The notes under the pieces: generated by a model | The model's input: only the letters and a program-made list of their open reading frames with translations | Database searches by the model: none | What the model was told of the DNA's origin: nothing | Assembly (NCBI RefSeq): GCF_018131005.1 | Contig: NZ_JAFCJK010000008.1 | Location: 124,001-188,000 of the forward strand | Length of the DNA stretch: 64,000 bases | From: Bradyrhizobium lablabi | GTDB taxonomy: Bacteria > Pseudomonadota > Alphaproteobacteria > Rhizobiales > Xanthobacteraceae | Direction of reading: 5' to 3' | Part shown: positions 16,477 through 25,436 of the stretch, in pieces | Layout of the letters: every line of letters starts with the position of its first letter | Numbering within the stretch: the first letter of the stretch is position 1 | Made by a program: the position numbers and the translations under genes

Positions 16477-17565
16477 ATGTCTGCCACTGCCCTGCGTATC
16501 GTCGAAGGATCCTCCATGGACAAGTCCAAGGCCCTCTCAGCCGCGCTCTCCCAGATCGAGCGCCAGTTCGGCAAGGGCTCGGTGATGAAACTCGGCAAGA
16601 ACGACCGCTCGATGGATGTCGAGACGGTGTCGTCGGGGTCGCTCGGGCTCGACATCGCGCTCGGTGTCGGCGGCCTGCCGAAGGGGCGCATCGTCGAGAT
16701 CTACGGACCTGAATCGTCCGGCAAGACCACGCTGGCCCTGCATACGGTGGCGGAAGGCCAGAAGAAGGGCGGCATCTGCGCTTTCATCGACGCCGAACAC
16801 GCGCTCGATCCGGTCTATGCGCGCAAGCTCGGCGTCAATATCGACGAGCTCCTGATCTCGCAGCCCGACACCGGCGAGCAGGCGCTGGAAATCTGCGACA
16901 CGCTGGTGCGCTCCGGCGCGGTCGACGTGCTGGTGGTCGATTCGGTTGCCGCGCTGGTGCCGAAGGCCGAGCTCGAGGGCGAGATGGGCGATGCGCTGCC
17001 GGGCCTGCAGGCGCGCCTGATGAGCCAGGCTCTGCGCAAGCTCACCGCCTCGATCAACAAGTCCAACACCATGGTGATCTTCATCAACCAGATCCGCATG
17101 AAGATCGGCGTGATGTATGGGTCGCCGGAAACCACGACCGGCGGCAACGCGCTGAAGTTTTACGCCTCGGTCCGCCTCGATATCCGCCGCATTGGCGCGA
17201 TCAAGGAGCGCGACGAGGTCGTCGGCAACACCACTCGCGTCAAGGTGGTGAAGAACAAGCTGGCGCCGCCCTTCAAGCAGGTCGAATTCGACATCATGTA
17301 TGGCGAGGGCGTCTCCAAGATGGGCGAGATCCTCGATCTCGGCGTCAAGGCCGGCATCGTCGAGAAGTCCGGCGCCTGGTTCTCCTATGACAGCCAGCGG
17401 CTCGGCCAGGGGCGCGAGAACGCGAAGGCGTTCCTGCGCGCCAACCCCGACATCACCGCCAAGATCGAAATCGCGATCCGCCAGAACTCCGGCCTGATCG
17501 CCGAGCAGATCCTCGCCGGCACGCCCGAGCGCGACGTCGACGGCGAAGAGCCGTCGGAAGAGTAA
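16477..17565 (+). CDS. recA: Recombinase RecA
   Basis: A 362-residue RecA, the ATP-dependent strand-exchange protein and SOS co-protease. The Walker A motif GPESSGKTT is at residues 78-86, Walker B is VLVVDSVAALVP, the L2-loop region reads FINQIRMKIGVMYGSPETTT, and the C-terminus is acidic (DVDGEEPSEE). ATG 16477 is preceded by ATAAGGAGCACATCCCA, a strong binding site; an internal ATG (residue 14) is less well placed. A SOS box lies upstream and a strong terminator downstream. Confidence 0.98.
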   Translation: MSATALRIVEGSSMDKSKALSAALSQIERQFGKGSVMKLGKNDRSMDVETVSSGSLGLDIALGVGGLPKGRIVEIYGPESSGKTTLALHTVAEGQKKGGICAFIDAEHALDPVYARKLGVNIDELLISQPDTGEQALEICDTLVRSGAVDVLVVDSVAALVPKAELEGEMGDALPGLQARLMSQALRKLTASINKSNTMVIFINQIRMKIGVMYGSPETTTGGNALKFYASVRLDIRRIGAIKERDEVVGNTTRVKVVKNKLAPPFKQVEFDIMYGEGVSKMGEILDLGVKAGIVEKSGAWFSYDSQRLGQGRENAKAFLRANPDITAKIEIAIRQNSGLIAEQILAGTPERDVDGEEPSEE

Positions 17566-17598
17566 GCTTTCGGCCCAGAGAGCTTTCGCTGAAGCGGG

Positions 17599-17632
17599 CG
17601 CTGAAGACGTTGAGTTGCCGACGTCTTCGGCG
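17599..17632 (+). terminator. Rho-independent terminator after recA
   Basis: CGCTGAAGACGT (17599-17610) pairs with ACGTCTTCGGCG (17621-17632) with one mismatch and a ten-base loop, followed by TCCGTTTCGTTTTTG. It lies 34 bases after the stop. The T-rich tail on the plus strand assigns it to recA rather than to the convergent gcvP. Confidence 0.88.
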
Positions 17633-17764
17633 TCCGTTTCGTTTTTGTATTTCGTTTGGTGAGTGGGCCCTGATGAAGAGCCTGATCCTGACCAGTTCGT
17701 CCGGCTCCTGTCTTCTGAGTTCGGGTTTGGCGGAGGTCGTAATTCTATTTGCCTTCCGGTCTCC

Positions 17765-20638
17765 TTACTCGGCCGCTTGCGCGTAATCGTCGACCGGTGG
17801 ACAGGAACACACCAGATTGCGATCGCCGTAGGCGTTGTCGACACGGCCGACCGGGCTCCAGTATTTGTCCGTACGTGAGACGCCGTCGGGGAAACAACCT
17901 TCGGCGCGACTATAGGCCCGTGTCCAGTTGTCGTCGGCGATGTCGTGCACCGTGTGCGGCGCGTTGCGCAGCGGCGAGGCCTCGACCTTGAAGCGGCCGG
18001 ATTCGATCTCGGCGATCTCCTGCCGGATCGCGATCATGGCGTCGCAAAACCGGTCGATCTCGATCTTGGATTCCGATTCGGTCGGTTCGATCATCAGCGT
18101 ACCCGCGACCGGGAAGCTCATGGTCGGCGCGTGGAAGCCGTAATCGATCAGGCGCTTGGCGATGTCGTCGACGGTGACGCCGGTCGTTGCCTTCAACGGC
18201 CGCGGATCGACGATGCATTCATGCGCAACGCGGCCGCGGGCGTTGCGGTACAGCACCGGGAAGTGCGGCTGCAGCCGCGCGGCGATGTAGTTCGCGTTCA
18301 GGATCGCGATCTCGGTGGCGCGTGTCAGCCCTTCGCCACCCATCATCAGGATGTAGATGTAGGAGATGGTGAGGATCGACGCCGAGCCGAACGGGGCGGC
18401 CGACACCGGACCGACCGCATGCACCGTCGCGCCATCGGTCGCCGGATGGCCGGGCAGGTAGGGCGCAAGATGCGCCTTGACGCCGATCGGGCCCATGCCG
18501 GGGCCGCCGCCGCCATGCGGGATGCAGAAGGTCTTGTGCAGATTGAGATGGCTGACATCGGCGCCGTAATCGCCGGGCCGCGAGAGGCCGACCTGCGCAT
18601 TCATGTTGGCGCCGTCGAGATAGACCTGCCCGCCATGCGCGTGCACGATGTCGCAGATGTCGCGGATATGCTCCTCGAACACGCCATGCGTCGACGGATA
18701 GGTGATCATCACGGCGGCGAGGTCTTTCGAGTGCTTCTCGGCCTTGGCGCGGAGATTCTCGACATCGACGTCGCCTCTGGAATCGCAGGCCACCACCACG
18801 ACGTCCATCCCGACCATCGCGGCGGATGCCGGATTGGTGCCGTGCGCGGAGGAGGGGATCAGGCAGACCTTGCGGTGCGGCTCGCCGCGCGCGACATGAT
18901 AGCCGCGGATCGCGAGCAGGCCGGCATATTCGCCCTGAGCGCCGGAGTTCGGCTGCAGCGAGATCGCATCATAGCCGGTGATGTCGCACAGCCATTGTTC
19001 CAGCCGCTTGAACAGCGTGTGGTAACCCTTGGCCTGCTCGGCGGGCGCGAACGGGTGCAAATTGCCGAACGCCGGCCACGTCAGCGGGATCATTTCCGTG
19101 GTGGCGTTGAGCTTCATCGTGCAGGAGCCGAGCGGGATCATCGCGCGGTCGAGCGCGAGGTCGCGATCGCTGAGCTTGCGCATGTAGCGCAGCAATTCCG
19201 TCTCGGAGCGGTGCGTGTTGAATACCGGATGGGCGAGGAAGGCGGTGGTCCGCTTCAGTTCGCCCGGCAGCGCCTCGCGCGCGCCGGCCTCGATGTCAGC
19301 GTAAGCGAGCGTGCTGCCAAAAGCGCGCCACACCGCCTCGACGATCTCAGGTGTGGTGGTTTCGTCCACCGCAATGCCGAGCGTGCCCTCGCCGATGCGC
19401 AGATTGATTCTCTCGCCGAGCGCGCGGGCGACGATCTCGCTCTGCTTGCCGCCGGCGTCGACGGTCACCGTGTCGAAGAACGCCCCGCTTTTCGGTGCAA
19501 AGCCGAGCTTGCGCAGGCCCGCGGCCAGCACGGCAGCGCGGCGATGCACGCTGCGCGCGATGTGCGTCAGGCCTTCGGGACCGTGATACACCGCGTACAT
19601 CGAGGCGATCACCGCGAGCAGCACCTGCGCCGTGCAGATATTGGAGGTCGCCTTTTCGCGGCGGATATGCTGCTCGCGGGTCTGCAGCGCGAGCCGATAC
19701 GCAGGCAGCCCGCGCGAGTCCACCGACAGTCCGACGATGCGCCCGGGCAGCGAGCGCTTCAGCGCGTCGCGCACCGCCATGTAGGCGGCATGCGGGCCAC
19801 CATAGCCCATCGGCACGCCAAATCGCTGCGCGGAGCCGACCGCGATGTCGGCGCCGAGCTCGCCGGGTGAGGTGAGCAACGTCAGCGCCAGCAGGTCCGC
19901 TGCCACGATCGCGAGCGCGCCCTTCGCGTGCAAGGATTCTATCGCGGGCCTGAGGTCGCGCACCGCGCCCGACGTGCCGGGATATTGCAGCAGCGCGCCA
20001 AGCACATCGGCCTTGTCAAGATCGGTGAGGGGATCGCCGACAATCAGGGTCCACCCCAACGGTTCGGCACGGGTGCGCATGACCGCGAGCGTCTGGGGAT
20101 GAACCTCCTTGTCGACGAAGAATGCTTGCGCTGTCACCTGCGAGTGGCGCTCGGCAAGTGCCATCGCCTCCGCCGCGGCGGTCGCCTCATCGAGCAGTGA
20201 CGCGTTGGCGACGTCGAGCCCCGTGAGGTCACAGATCATGGTCTGGAAGTTGAACAGCGCCTCCAGCCGGCCCTGGCTGATTTCCGGCTGATACGGCGTG
20301 TACGCCGTGTACCAGGCCGGGTTCTCCAGGATGTTGCGCTGGATCACCGCCGGCAGGATGGTGCCGGAATAGCCCTGGCCGATCAGCGAGGTGAAGACCT
20401 GGTTCCGCGCGGCAAGCTCGGTCATATGCGCGAGCGCTTCGGTCTCGCTCAGCGCACGCCCGAGGTCGAGCGGCGCCCGCTGGCGGATCGAGGGCGGCAG
20501 CGTCTCGCTCATCAGCGTTTGCAGGCTCTGGGCCCCGACCGTCTCCAGCATCGCGTCGATGTCGCGCGGCGAGGGACCGATGTGACGGCGGGCGAAATCG
20601 GTGGCGGCTTCGTTGCTCGGCTTGAATGGCGCGTTCAT
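17765..20638 (-). CDS. gcvP: Glycine dehydrogenase (decarboxylating), P-protein
   Basis: A 957-residue single-chain P-protein of the glycine cleavage system: PLP-dependent decarboxylation of glycine with transfer of the aminomethyl group to lipoyl-GcvH. The N-terminal half begins FARRHIGPSPRDIDAMLETV; the PLP-lysine loop is HLNLHKTFCIPHGGGGPGMG in the C-terminal half; the ending is CPPVDDYAQAAE. Length is standard for the fused form. ATG 20638 follows AGAGGAATTCCC. Third gene of gcvT-gcvH-gcvP, separated from gcvH by a repeat. Confidence 0.97.
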   Translation of the reverse strand: MNAPFKPSNEAATDFARRHIGPSPRDIDAMLETVGAQSLQTLMSETLPPSIRQRAPLDLGRALSETEALAHMTELAARNQVFTSLIGQGYSGTILPAVIQRNILENPAWYTAYTPYQPEISQGRLEALFNFQTMICDLTGLDVANASLLDEATAAAEAMALAERHSQVTAQAFFVDKEVHPQTLAVMRTRAEPLGWTLIVGDPLTDLDKADVLGALLQYPGTSGAVRDLRPAIESLHAKGALAIVAADLLALTLLTSPGELGADIAVGSAQRFGVPMGYGGPHAAYMAVRDALKRSLPGRIVGLSVDSRGLPAYRLALQTREQHIRREKATSNICTAQVLLAVIASMYAVYHGPEGLTHIARSVHRRAAVLAAGLRKLGFAPKSGAFFDTVTVDAGGKQSEIVARALGERINLRIGEGTLGIAVDETTTPEIVEAVWRAFGSTLAYADIEAGAREALPGELKRTTAFLAHPVFNTHRSETELLRYMRKLSDRDLALDRAMIPLGSCTMKLNATTEMIPLTWPAFGNLHPFAPAEQAKGYHTLFKRLEQWLCDITGYDAISLQPNSGAQGEYAGLLAIRGYHVARGEPHRKVCLIPSSAHGTNPASAAMVGMDVVVVACDSRGDVDVENLRAKAEKHSKDLAAVMITYPSTHGVFEEHIRDICDIVHAHGGQVYLDGANMNAQVGLSRPGDYGADVSHLNLHKTFCIPHGGGGPGMGPIGVKAHLAPYLPGHPATDGATVHAVGPVSAAPFGSASILTISYIYILMMGGEGLTRATEIAILNANYIAARLQPHFPVLYRNARGRVAHECIVDPRPLKATTGVTVDDIAKRLIDYGFHAPTMSFPVAGTLMIEPTESESKIEIDRFCDAMIAIRQEIAEIESGRFKVEASPLRNAPHTVHDIADDNWTRAYSRAEGCFPDGVSRTDKYWSPVGRVDNAYGDRNLVCSCPPVDDYAQAAE

Positions 20639-20662
20639 GGGAATTCCTCTTGATCCGCCGTC

Positions 20663-20765
20663 ATACCCCGCGAATGCGGGGTATCCAGTACGCCGGGACG
20701 TCAGCGATCGAGCCGAACAGCCGCGCCGTGCTGGACCGCCCGGTCAGGCCGGGCGATGACAGCGA
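20663..20765. repeat. Palindromic intergenic repeat between gcvH and gcvP
   Basis: ATACCCCGC (20663-20671) and GCGGGGTAT (20676-20684) form a perfect hairpin with a four-base loop; a second one is GCCCGG/CCGGGC in the ...CCGCCCGGTCAGGCCGGGCG... stretch at 20737-20756. The layout (CATxCCCGCGAATGCGGG, ATCCAGTACGCCG, CTGGACCGCCCGGTC, GGGCGATGACAGC) is that of a repeat unit I recall as widespread in Bradyrhizobium. It sits inside the gcv transcript. Confidence 0.8.
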
Positions 20766-20795
20766 GTGTGTGGTGGCAAATGGATTCATTCTCTC

Positions 20796-21161
20796 TCACG
20801 CGGTGTGTGCGGCGTAGGCGGCCTCATCCATCAGGCCACCGAGCTCGCTTTTGTCGGCGATCTTCAGTTTGAAGAACCACGCCTTGCCGCCCGCATCGGA
20901 ATTGACCAGCGCGGGCTCGGCGGCGACCGCTTCGTTGACCTCGATCACCTCGCCCGAGATCGGCGCATAGACATCCGAGGCGGCCTTGACGGACTCGACG
21001 ACGGCTGCGGCTTCCGCCTTCTTCAGGCTGCGACCGACCTTGGGCAGCTCGACGAACACCACATCGCCGAGCTGAGATTGCGCATAATCCGTGATGCCGA
21101 TGGTTGCGATATCACCCTCGATGCGGAGCCACTCGTGGTCGGATGTGTACAGCGTCGTCAT
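20796..21161 (-). CDS. gcvH: Glycine cleavage system H protein
   Basis: A 121-residue lipoyl carrier shuttling the aminomethyl group between P-, T- and L-proteins. The lipoyl-lysine is K59 in AVVESVKAASDVYAPISGEV. The N-terminus TSDHEWLRIEGDIATIGITD and the Gly-Lys-Ala-Trp-Phe strand near the end are typical. ATG 21161 follows AGAGGAAGCTC. It lies nine bases after gcvT; the 157 bases before gcvP hold a palindromic repeat. Confidence 0.97.
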   Translation of the reverse strand: MTTLYTSDHEWLRIEGDIATIGITDYAQSQLGDVVFVELPKVGRSLKKAEAAAVVESVKAASDVYAPISGEVIEVNEAVAAEPALVNSDAGGKAWFFKLKIADKSELGGLMDEAAYAAHTA

Positions 21162-21170
21162 GAGCTTCCT

Positions 21171-22316
21171 CTAGCGTTTGTAGGTGTTGGGGACGAAGGG
21201 CGTGGCGGCGACCTTGAGCGGCAGACGCTGGCCGCGTACTTCGGCGAACACGGTGGTGCCGATGGCCGAAAGCGAGGTGGGTACATATCCCATGGCGACG
21301 GGGGCATTGAGGCTCGGGCCGAAACCACCGGAGGTAACCCTGCCGATCTGCCCGCTCGAAGCAGCATCGGCAAACAGGCCGGCGCCTTCGCGCACAGGCG
21401 CGCGGCCTTCCGGCCTCAGTCCGACCCGGCGGCGCGCCGCGCCTTGGGCGAACTGCGAGAGGATATTGTCGGCGCCCGGAAAGCCCCCGGCGCGTGCCCC
21501 GCCGCCGCGGCGGACTTTTTGCACCGACCATTCCAGCGCGCCTTCGACCGGGGTCGTCGTGGTATCGATGTCGTGGCCATAGAGACAGAGCCCGGCCTCG
21601 AGCCGCAGGCTGTCGCGCGCGCCGAGGCCGATCGGCAGCACGTCGCCATTGTCGAGCAATGCCGTCACCAGCGCCTCGGCCTTGTCGGCGGGCACTGAAA
21701 TCTCGAAACCGTCTTCGCCGGTGTAACCGGAGCGCGAGACAAAGCAGTCGATGTCACCAACGCGGCGCGTACCGGCGTCCATGAATTTCATCGAAATGAC
21801 ATCTGCACAAAGTTTCGCCAGCACCGCTTCCGCCTTCGGTCCCTGCAGCGCGATCAGCGCGCGGTCGGCGAGCGGATCGATTTCGCAGATGCCGGCGAGA
21901 TGCGCGCGCAGATGCGCCTCGTCCTCGGTCTTGCACGCGGCGTTGACCACCAGGAACAGGTGATCGCCGAAATTCGCGACCATGAGGTCGTCGAGCAGCC
22001 CGCCGTCAGCGTTGGTGAATTGCGCGTAGCGCTGCCTGCCCGGCGGGATGCCCAGGATGTCCTGCGGCACCAGTTTTTCCAGCGCCAGCGCCGCATCCGC
22101 GGTCTTGCCGGACCTCGGCCGCAGCGCGATCTGGCCCATATGGGAGACGTCGAACAGGCCGGCAGCGATGCGGGTGTGCAGGTGCTCCCTGAGCACACCG
22201 GCGGCATACTGAACCGGCATGTCGTAGCCGGCGAAGGGCACCATCTTGGCCCCGCGCGCCAGGTGCAGCGCATGCAGAGGTGTCTGTTTCAGCAGGGAAT
22301 TGTCGCTCGCCGACAT
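21171..22316 (-). CDS. gcvT: Aminomethyltransferase, glycine cleavage T-protein
   Basis: A 381-residue T-protein releasing ammonia and forming methylene-tetrahydrofolate. PFAGYDMPVQYAAGVLREHL and GLFDVSHMGQIAL are the family's N-terminal signature; GEDGFEISVP and YGHDID are folate-domain motifs. I start at ATG 22316 (MSASDNSLLKQTPLHALHLA). A longer frame upstream runs through the riboswitch and is not protein. First gene of gcvTHP. Confidence 0.95.
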   Translation of the reverse strand: MSASDNSLLKQTPLHALHLARGAKMVPFAGYDMPVQYAAGVLREHLHTRIAAGLFDVSHMGQIALRPRSGKTADAALALEKLVPQDILGIPPGRQRYAQFTNADGGLLDDLMVANFGDHLFLVVNAACKTEDEAHLRAHLAGICEIDPLADRALIALQGPKAEAVLAKLCADVISMKFMDAGTRRVGDIDCFVSRSGYTGEDGFEISVPADKAEALVTALLDNGDVLPIGLGARDSLRLEAGLCLYGHDIDTTTTPVEGALEWSVQKVRRGGGARAGGFPGADNILSQFAQGAARRRVGLRPEGRAPVREGAGLFADAASSGQIGRVTSGGFGPSLNAPVAMGYVPTSLSAIGTTVFAEVRGQRLPLKVAATPFVPNTYKR

Positions 22317-22371
22317 CAAACGGGCCCTCGCGGTTCCCATCGGGGACCATTCCCCTGGGAGACCTGCAGAA

Positions 22372-22537
22372 AGCCCCATCTGTCGCTGTGCCTGAGAGTA
22401 TTATCCCGTCGGCGGACGCGGCCGGGCCGAAGGCCCCTGGCGCCTCTTTCCAGATATCAGACCTCACGCGGTCCTTTTGCCTGAGAGTTTCCGGGGCGGT
22501 TGCTCCTTCGGCGCCGGCGCGAGCCGGTCTCTCCCGA
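22372..22537 (-). promoter_or_regulatory. Tandem glycine riboswitch upstream of gcvT
   Basis: Read on the minus strand, aptamer 1 (about 22537-22465) runs GGGAGAGACCGGC, then GCCGAAGGAGCAACCGCC, CCGGAAACTCTCAGGCAAAA and GGACCGCG. Aptamer 2 (about 22455-22372) runs TCTGGAAAGAGGCGC, then GCCGACGGGATAATACTCTC, AGGCACAGCGACAGATGGGG. Both carry the conserved ACTCTCAGGCA core, and the two-aptamer design with a short linker is the classic glycine sensor. It ends about 55 bases before gcvT. GGGGAATGGTCCCC just downstream (about 22350-22363) may be part of the expression platform. Expected to raise gcvTHP expression when glycine is high. Confidence 0.95.
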
Positions 22538-22746
22538 CGTGACGTAACAACAGATAGGAGGGAAACACGACGCCACCAAGTCTGTCAACGCGACTCCAAC
22601 GCCCATCAACGGCCTTTGTGCTGCTGCAGCAAGCCCATGATCCGCCTGCACAGTTTCTGGACACCGCCGCTGGCCTTGTCTAAAAGCGTTCGGCCGGAAA
22701 TTGCAGCTATTTGCGCCTGATCCGGCCTCTTTCCGATTGGATGAAC

Positions 22747-25422
22747 ATGAGCAGCGTCAACGACATCAGGTCGACATTTCTGAACTTCTTTGCCGAGAAC
22801 GGCCACGAGATCGTGCCGTCCTCGCCGCTGGTTCCGCGCAACGACCCGACCCTGATGTTCACCAATGCCGGCATGGTGCAGTTCAAGAACGTCTTCACCG
22901 GCGTCGAGAAGCGCCCCTATCAGCGCGCCACGACCTCGCAGAAATGCGTACGCGCCGGCGGCAAGCACAACGACCTCGACAATGTCGGCTACACCGCGCG
23001 CCATCACACCTTCTTCGAGATGCTCGGCAATTTCTCGTTCGGCGACTATTTCAAGGATCGCGCGATCGAGCTCGCCTGGAAGCTCGTCACCAAGGAATTC
23101 GGGCTGCCGAAGGATAAGCTCACGGCGACCGTCTATATCGACGACGACGAGGCGTTCGACCTCTGGAAGAAGATCGCCGGCCTTCCGGAATCGCGCATCA
23201 TCCGCATCGCGGGCTCCGACAATTTCTGGCAGATGGGTGATACCGGCCCGTGCGGCCCCTGCTCGGAAATCTTCTACGACCACGGCGACAAGATCTGGGG
23301 CGGACCTCCCGGCTCGGCCGAACAGGACGGCGACCGCTTCATCGAGATCTGGAATCTGGTGTTCATGCAGTTCGAGCAGCTCGAAGGCGGCGTGCGCAAT
23401 CCGCTGCCGAGGCCCTCGATCGACACCGGCGCGGGGCTTGAGCGCGTAGCGGCCGTGTTGCAGGGCGTGCATGACAATTACGAAATCGACCTGTTCGTCT
23501 CCCTGATCCGCGCGATATCGGATCTCACCGGCGCCGATCCGGAAGGAGCGCAGAAGGCTTCACTGCGCGTCATCGCCGACCATCTGCGCGCATCGTCGTT
23601 TCTGATCTCCGACGGCGTGCTGCCCTCGAACGAGGGCCGCGGCTATGTGCTGCGCCGGATCATGCGCCGCGCGATGCGCCATGCACAGCTCCTCGGCGCG
23701 CGCGAGCCATTGATGCACCGCCTGGTCTGGGCGCTGGTGCGCGAGATGGGCCAGGCCTATCCCGAATTGGTGCGTGCGGAGAAGCTGATCGAAGAGACGC
23801 TGCGGCTGGAAGAGACCCGCTTCCGCAAGACGCTGGAGCGCGGCCTGTCGATCCTCGACGAGAAGAGCGCATCGTTGAAGAAGGGCGACATGTTCGACGG
23901 CGACACCGCCTTCACGCTGTACGACACCTATGGCTTTCCGCTCGATCTCACGCAGGACGCGTTGAAATCGCGCGGCATCAGTGTCGACCAGGCGGCCTTC
24001 ACCGACGCGATGAACCGCCAGCGCGAGAAGGCGCGCGCGGCCTGGGCCGGCTCGGGCGAAGCCGCGACCGAGAGCGTCTGGTTCCCGCTTCGCGAGAAGC
24101 TTGGTGCGACCGAATTCCTCGGCTACGAGACCGAGAGCGCGGAGGGCGCGGTTGTGGCGCTGGTCAGGGATGGCGCCGAGGTCGACAGCCTCAAGGCCGG
24201 CGAAACCGGTGCGATCGTGCTGAACCAGACGCCGTTCTACGGCGAGTCCGGCGGTCAGGTCGGCGACACCGGCGTGCTGAGCGGCGAGGGCGTCACGTTC
24301 CGCGTCACCGACACTCAGAAGAAGGCCGGCGATCTCTTTGTCCATCTCGGCACGGTGGAGCGGGGTACGCTCAAGGTCGGCACGACGCTGCAGCTCGAGG
24401 TCGATCACGCCAGGCGTTCGTCGATCCGCGCCAACCACTCGGCGACGCATCTGCTGCACGAGGCGCTGCGACAGGTCCTCGGAGATCACATCGCGCAGCG
24501 CGGCTCGCTGGTCGCGCCCGACCGCCTGCGCTTCGACTTCGTACATCCGAAGCCAATCACACCGGAAGAACTCGCCCGCGTCGAGGACATCGCCAACGAC
24601 GTGGTGCTGGAGAATGACGAGGTCACCACCCGCATCATGGCGGTAGACGATGCGCGCGAGGCCGGCGCCCGCGCGCTGTTCGGCGAGAAATACGGTGACG
24701 AGGTCCGCGTGGTCTCGATGGGCAGGAGTGCGCGCGAGCACGGCCAGAACACACTCGGCTGGTCGGTCGAGCTGTGCGGCGGCACTCATGTGCGCCGCAC
24801 CGGCGACATCGGCCTGATCTCCGTGACCGGCGAAAGCGCGGTGTCCTCGGGTGTGCGCCGCATCGAGGCGCTGACCGGGCGTTATGCGCGCAGGCACGCC
24901 AACGACACGATGGCGCTTGCGAAGACCGCGGCGCAGGAACTGCGCACCACGATCGAGGACGTGCCTTCGCGTATCGCCACGCTGATGGAGGAGCGCAAGA
25001 AGCTCGAGCGCGACCTGTCGGATGCGCGCAAGAAGCTCGCGATGGGCGGCGGCGGTGCGTCATCCAACGGCGCGGCCGCCGGCGTCCGTGAGGTCGGTAA
25101 CGTCAAGCTTTTGGCGCGCGCGGTCGAGGGCGTCGAGACCAAGGACCTGAAGAGCCTTGTCGACGACGGCAAGAAGCAGATCGGCTCCGGCGTCGTCGCG
25201 ATCGTCGGCGTTACCGAGGACGGCAAGGCCGGCATCGTGGTCGGCGTCACCGCTGACCTCACCTCGCGCTTCAACGCGGTCGAGCTGGTGCGCAAGGGCT
25301 CCGAGGCCCTCGGCGGTAAGGGCGGCGGCGGTCGACCCGACATGGCGCAGGCCGGCGGACCCGACGGCGCCAAGGCGAGCGCAGCATTGTCGGCGATCGA
25401 GCAGGCGATGGCCGGCGCCTGA
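22747..25422 (+). CDS. alaS: Alanyl-tRNA synthetase
   Basis: An 891-residue class II synthetase charging tRNA-Ala. Motif 1 region: VPSSPLVPRNDPTLMFTNAG; class II core GDTGPCGPCSEIFYDHG; editing-domain zinc motif HSATHLLHEALR plus CGGTHVRRTGDIG; C-terminal C-Ala domain ending in VGVTADLTSRFNAVEL and a Gly-rich GGKGGGGRPDMAQAGG. I start at ATG 22747 (SSVNDIRSTFLNFFAENGHE), which lines up with family N-termini; an in-frame ATG two codons upstream is possible. Divergent from gcvT. Confidence 0.97.
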   Translation: MSSVNDIRSTFLNFFAENGHEIVPSSPLVPRNDPTLMFTNAGMVQFKNVFTGVEKRPYQRATTSQKCVRAGGKHNDLDNVGYTARHHTFFEMLGNFSFGDYFKDRAIELAWKLVTKEFGLPKDKLTATVYIDDDEAFDLWKKIAGLPESRIIRIAGSDNFWQMGDTGPCGPCSEIFYDHGDKIWGGPPGSAEQDGDRFIEIWNLVFMQFEQLEGGVRNPLPRPSIDTGAGLERVAAVLQGVHDNYEIDLFVSLIRAISDLTGADPEGAQKASLRVIADHLRASSFLISDGVLPSNEGRGYVLRRIMRRAMRHAQLLGAREPLMHRLVWALVREMGQAYPELVRAEKLIEETLRLEETRFRKTLERGLSILDEKSASLKKGDMFDGDTAFTLYDTYGFPLDLTQDALKSRGISVDQAAFTDAMNRQREKARAAWAGSGEAATESVWFPLREKLGATEFLGYETESAEGAVVALVRDGAEVDSLKAGETGAIVLNQTPFYGESGGQVGDTGVLSGEGVTFRVTDTQKKAGDLFVHLGTVERGTLKVGTTLQLEVDHARRSSIRANHSATHLLHEALRQVLGDHIAQRGSLVAPDRLRFDFVHPKPITPEELARVEDIANDVVLENDEVTTRIMAVDDAREAGARALFGEKYGDEVRVVSMGRSAREHGQNTLGWSVELCGGTHVRRTGDIGLISVTGESAVSSGVRRIEALTGRYARRHANDTMALAKTAAQELRTTIEDVPSRIATLMEERKKLERDLSDARKKLAMGGGGASSNGAAAGVREVGNVKLLARAVEGVETKDLKSLVDDGKKQIGSGVVAIVGVTEDGKAGIVVGVTADLTSRFNAVELVRKGSEALGGKGGGGRPDMAQAGGPDGAKASAALSAIEQAMAGA

Positions 25423-25436
25423 CGGAGGTCAAGGGC

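Noticed and set aside
16537..17844. 435-codon open frame opposite recA
   Set aside because: Antisense of recA and its terminator.
17945..19870. Long open frame opposite gcvP
   Set aside because: Arg/His/Asp-rich antisense product with no domain; typical of high-GC genes with GC-biased third positions. gcvP is certain.
22280..22720. Frame through the gcvT leader
   Set aside because: Coincides with the glycine riboswitch on the other strand; RNA structure explains the sequence.
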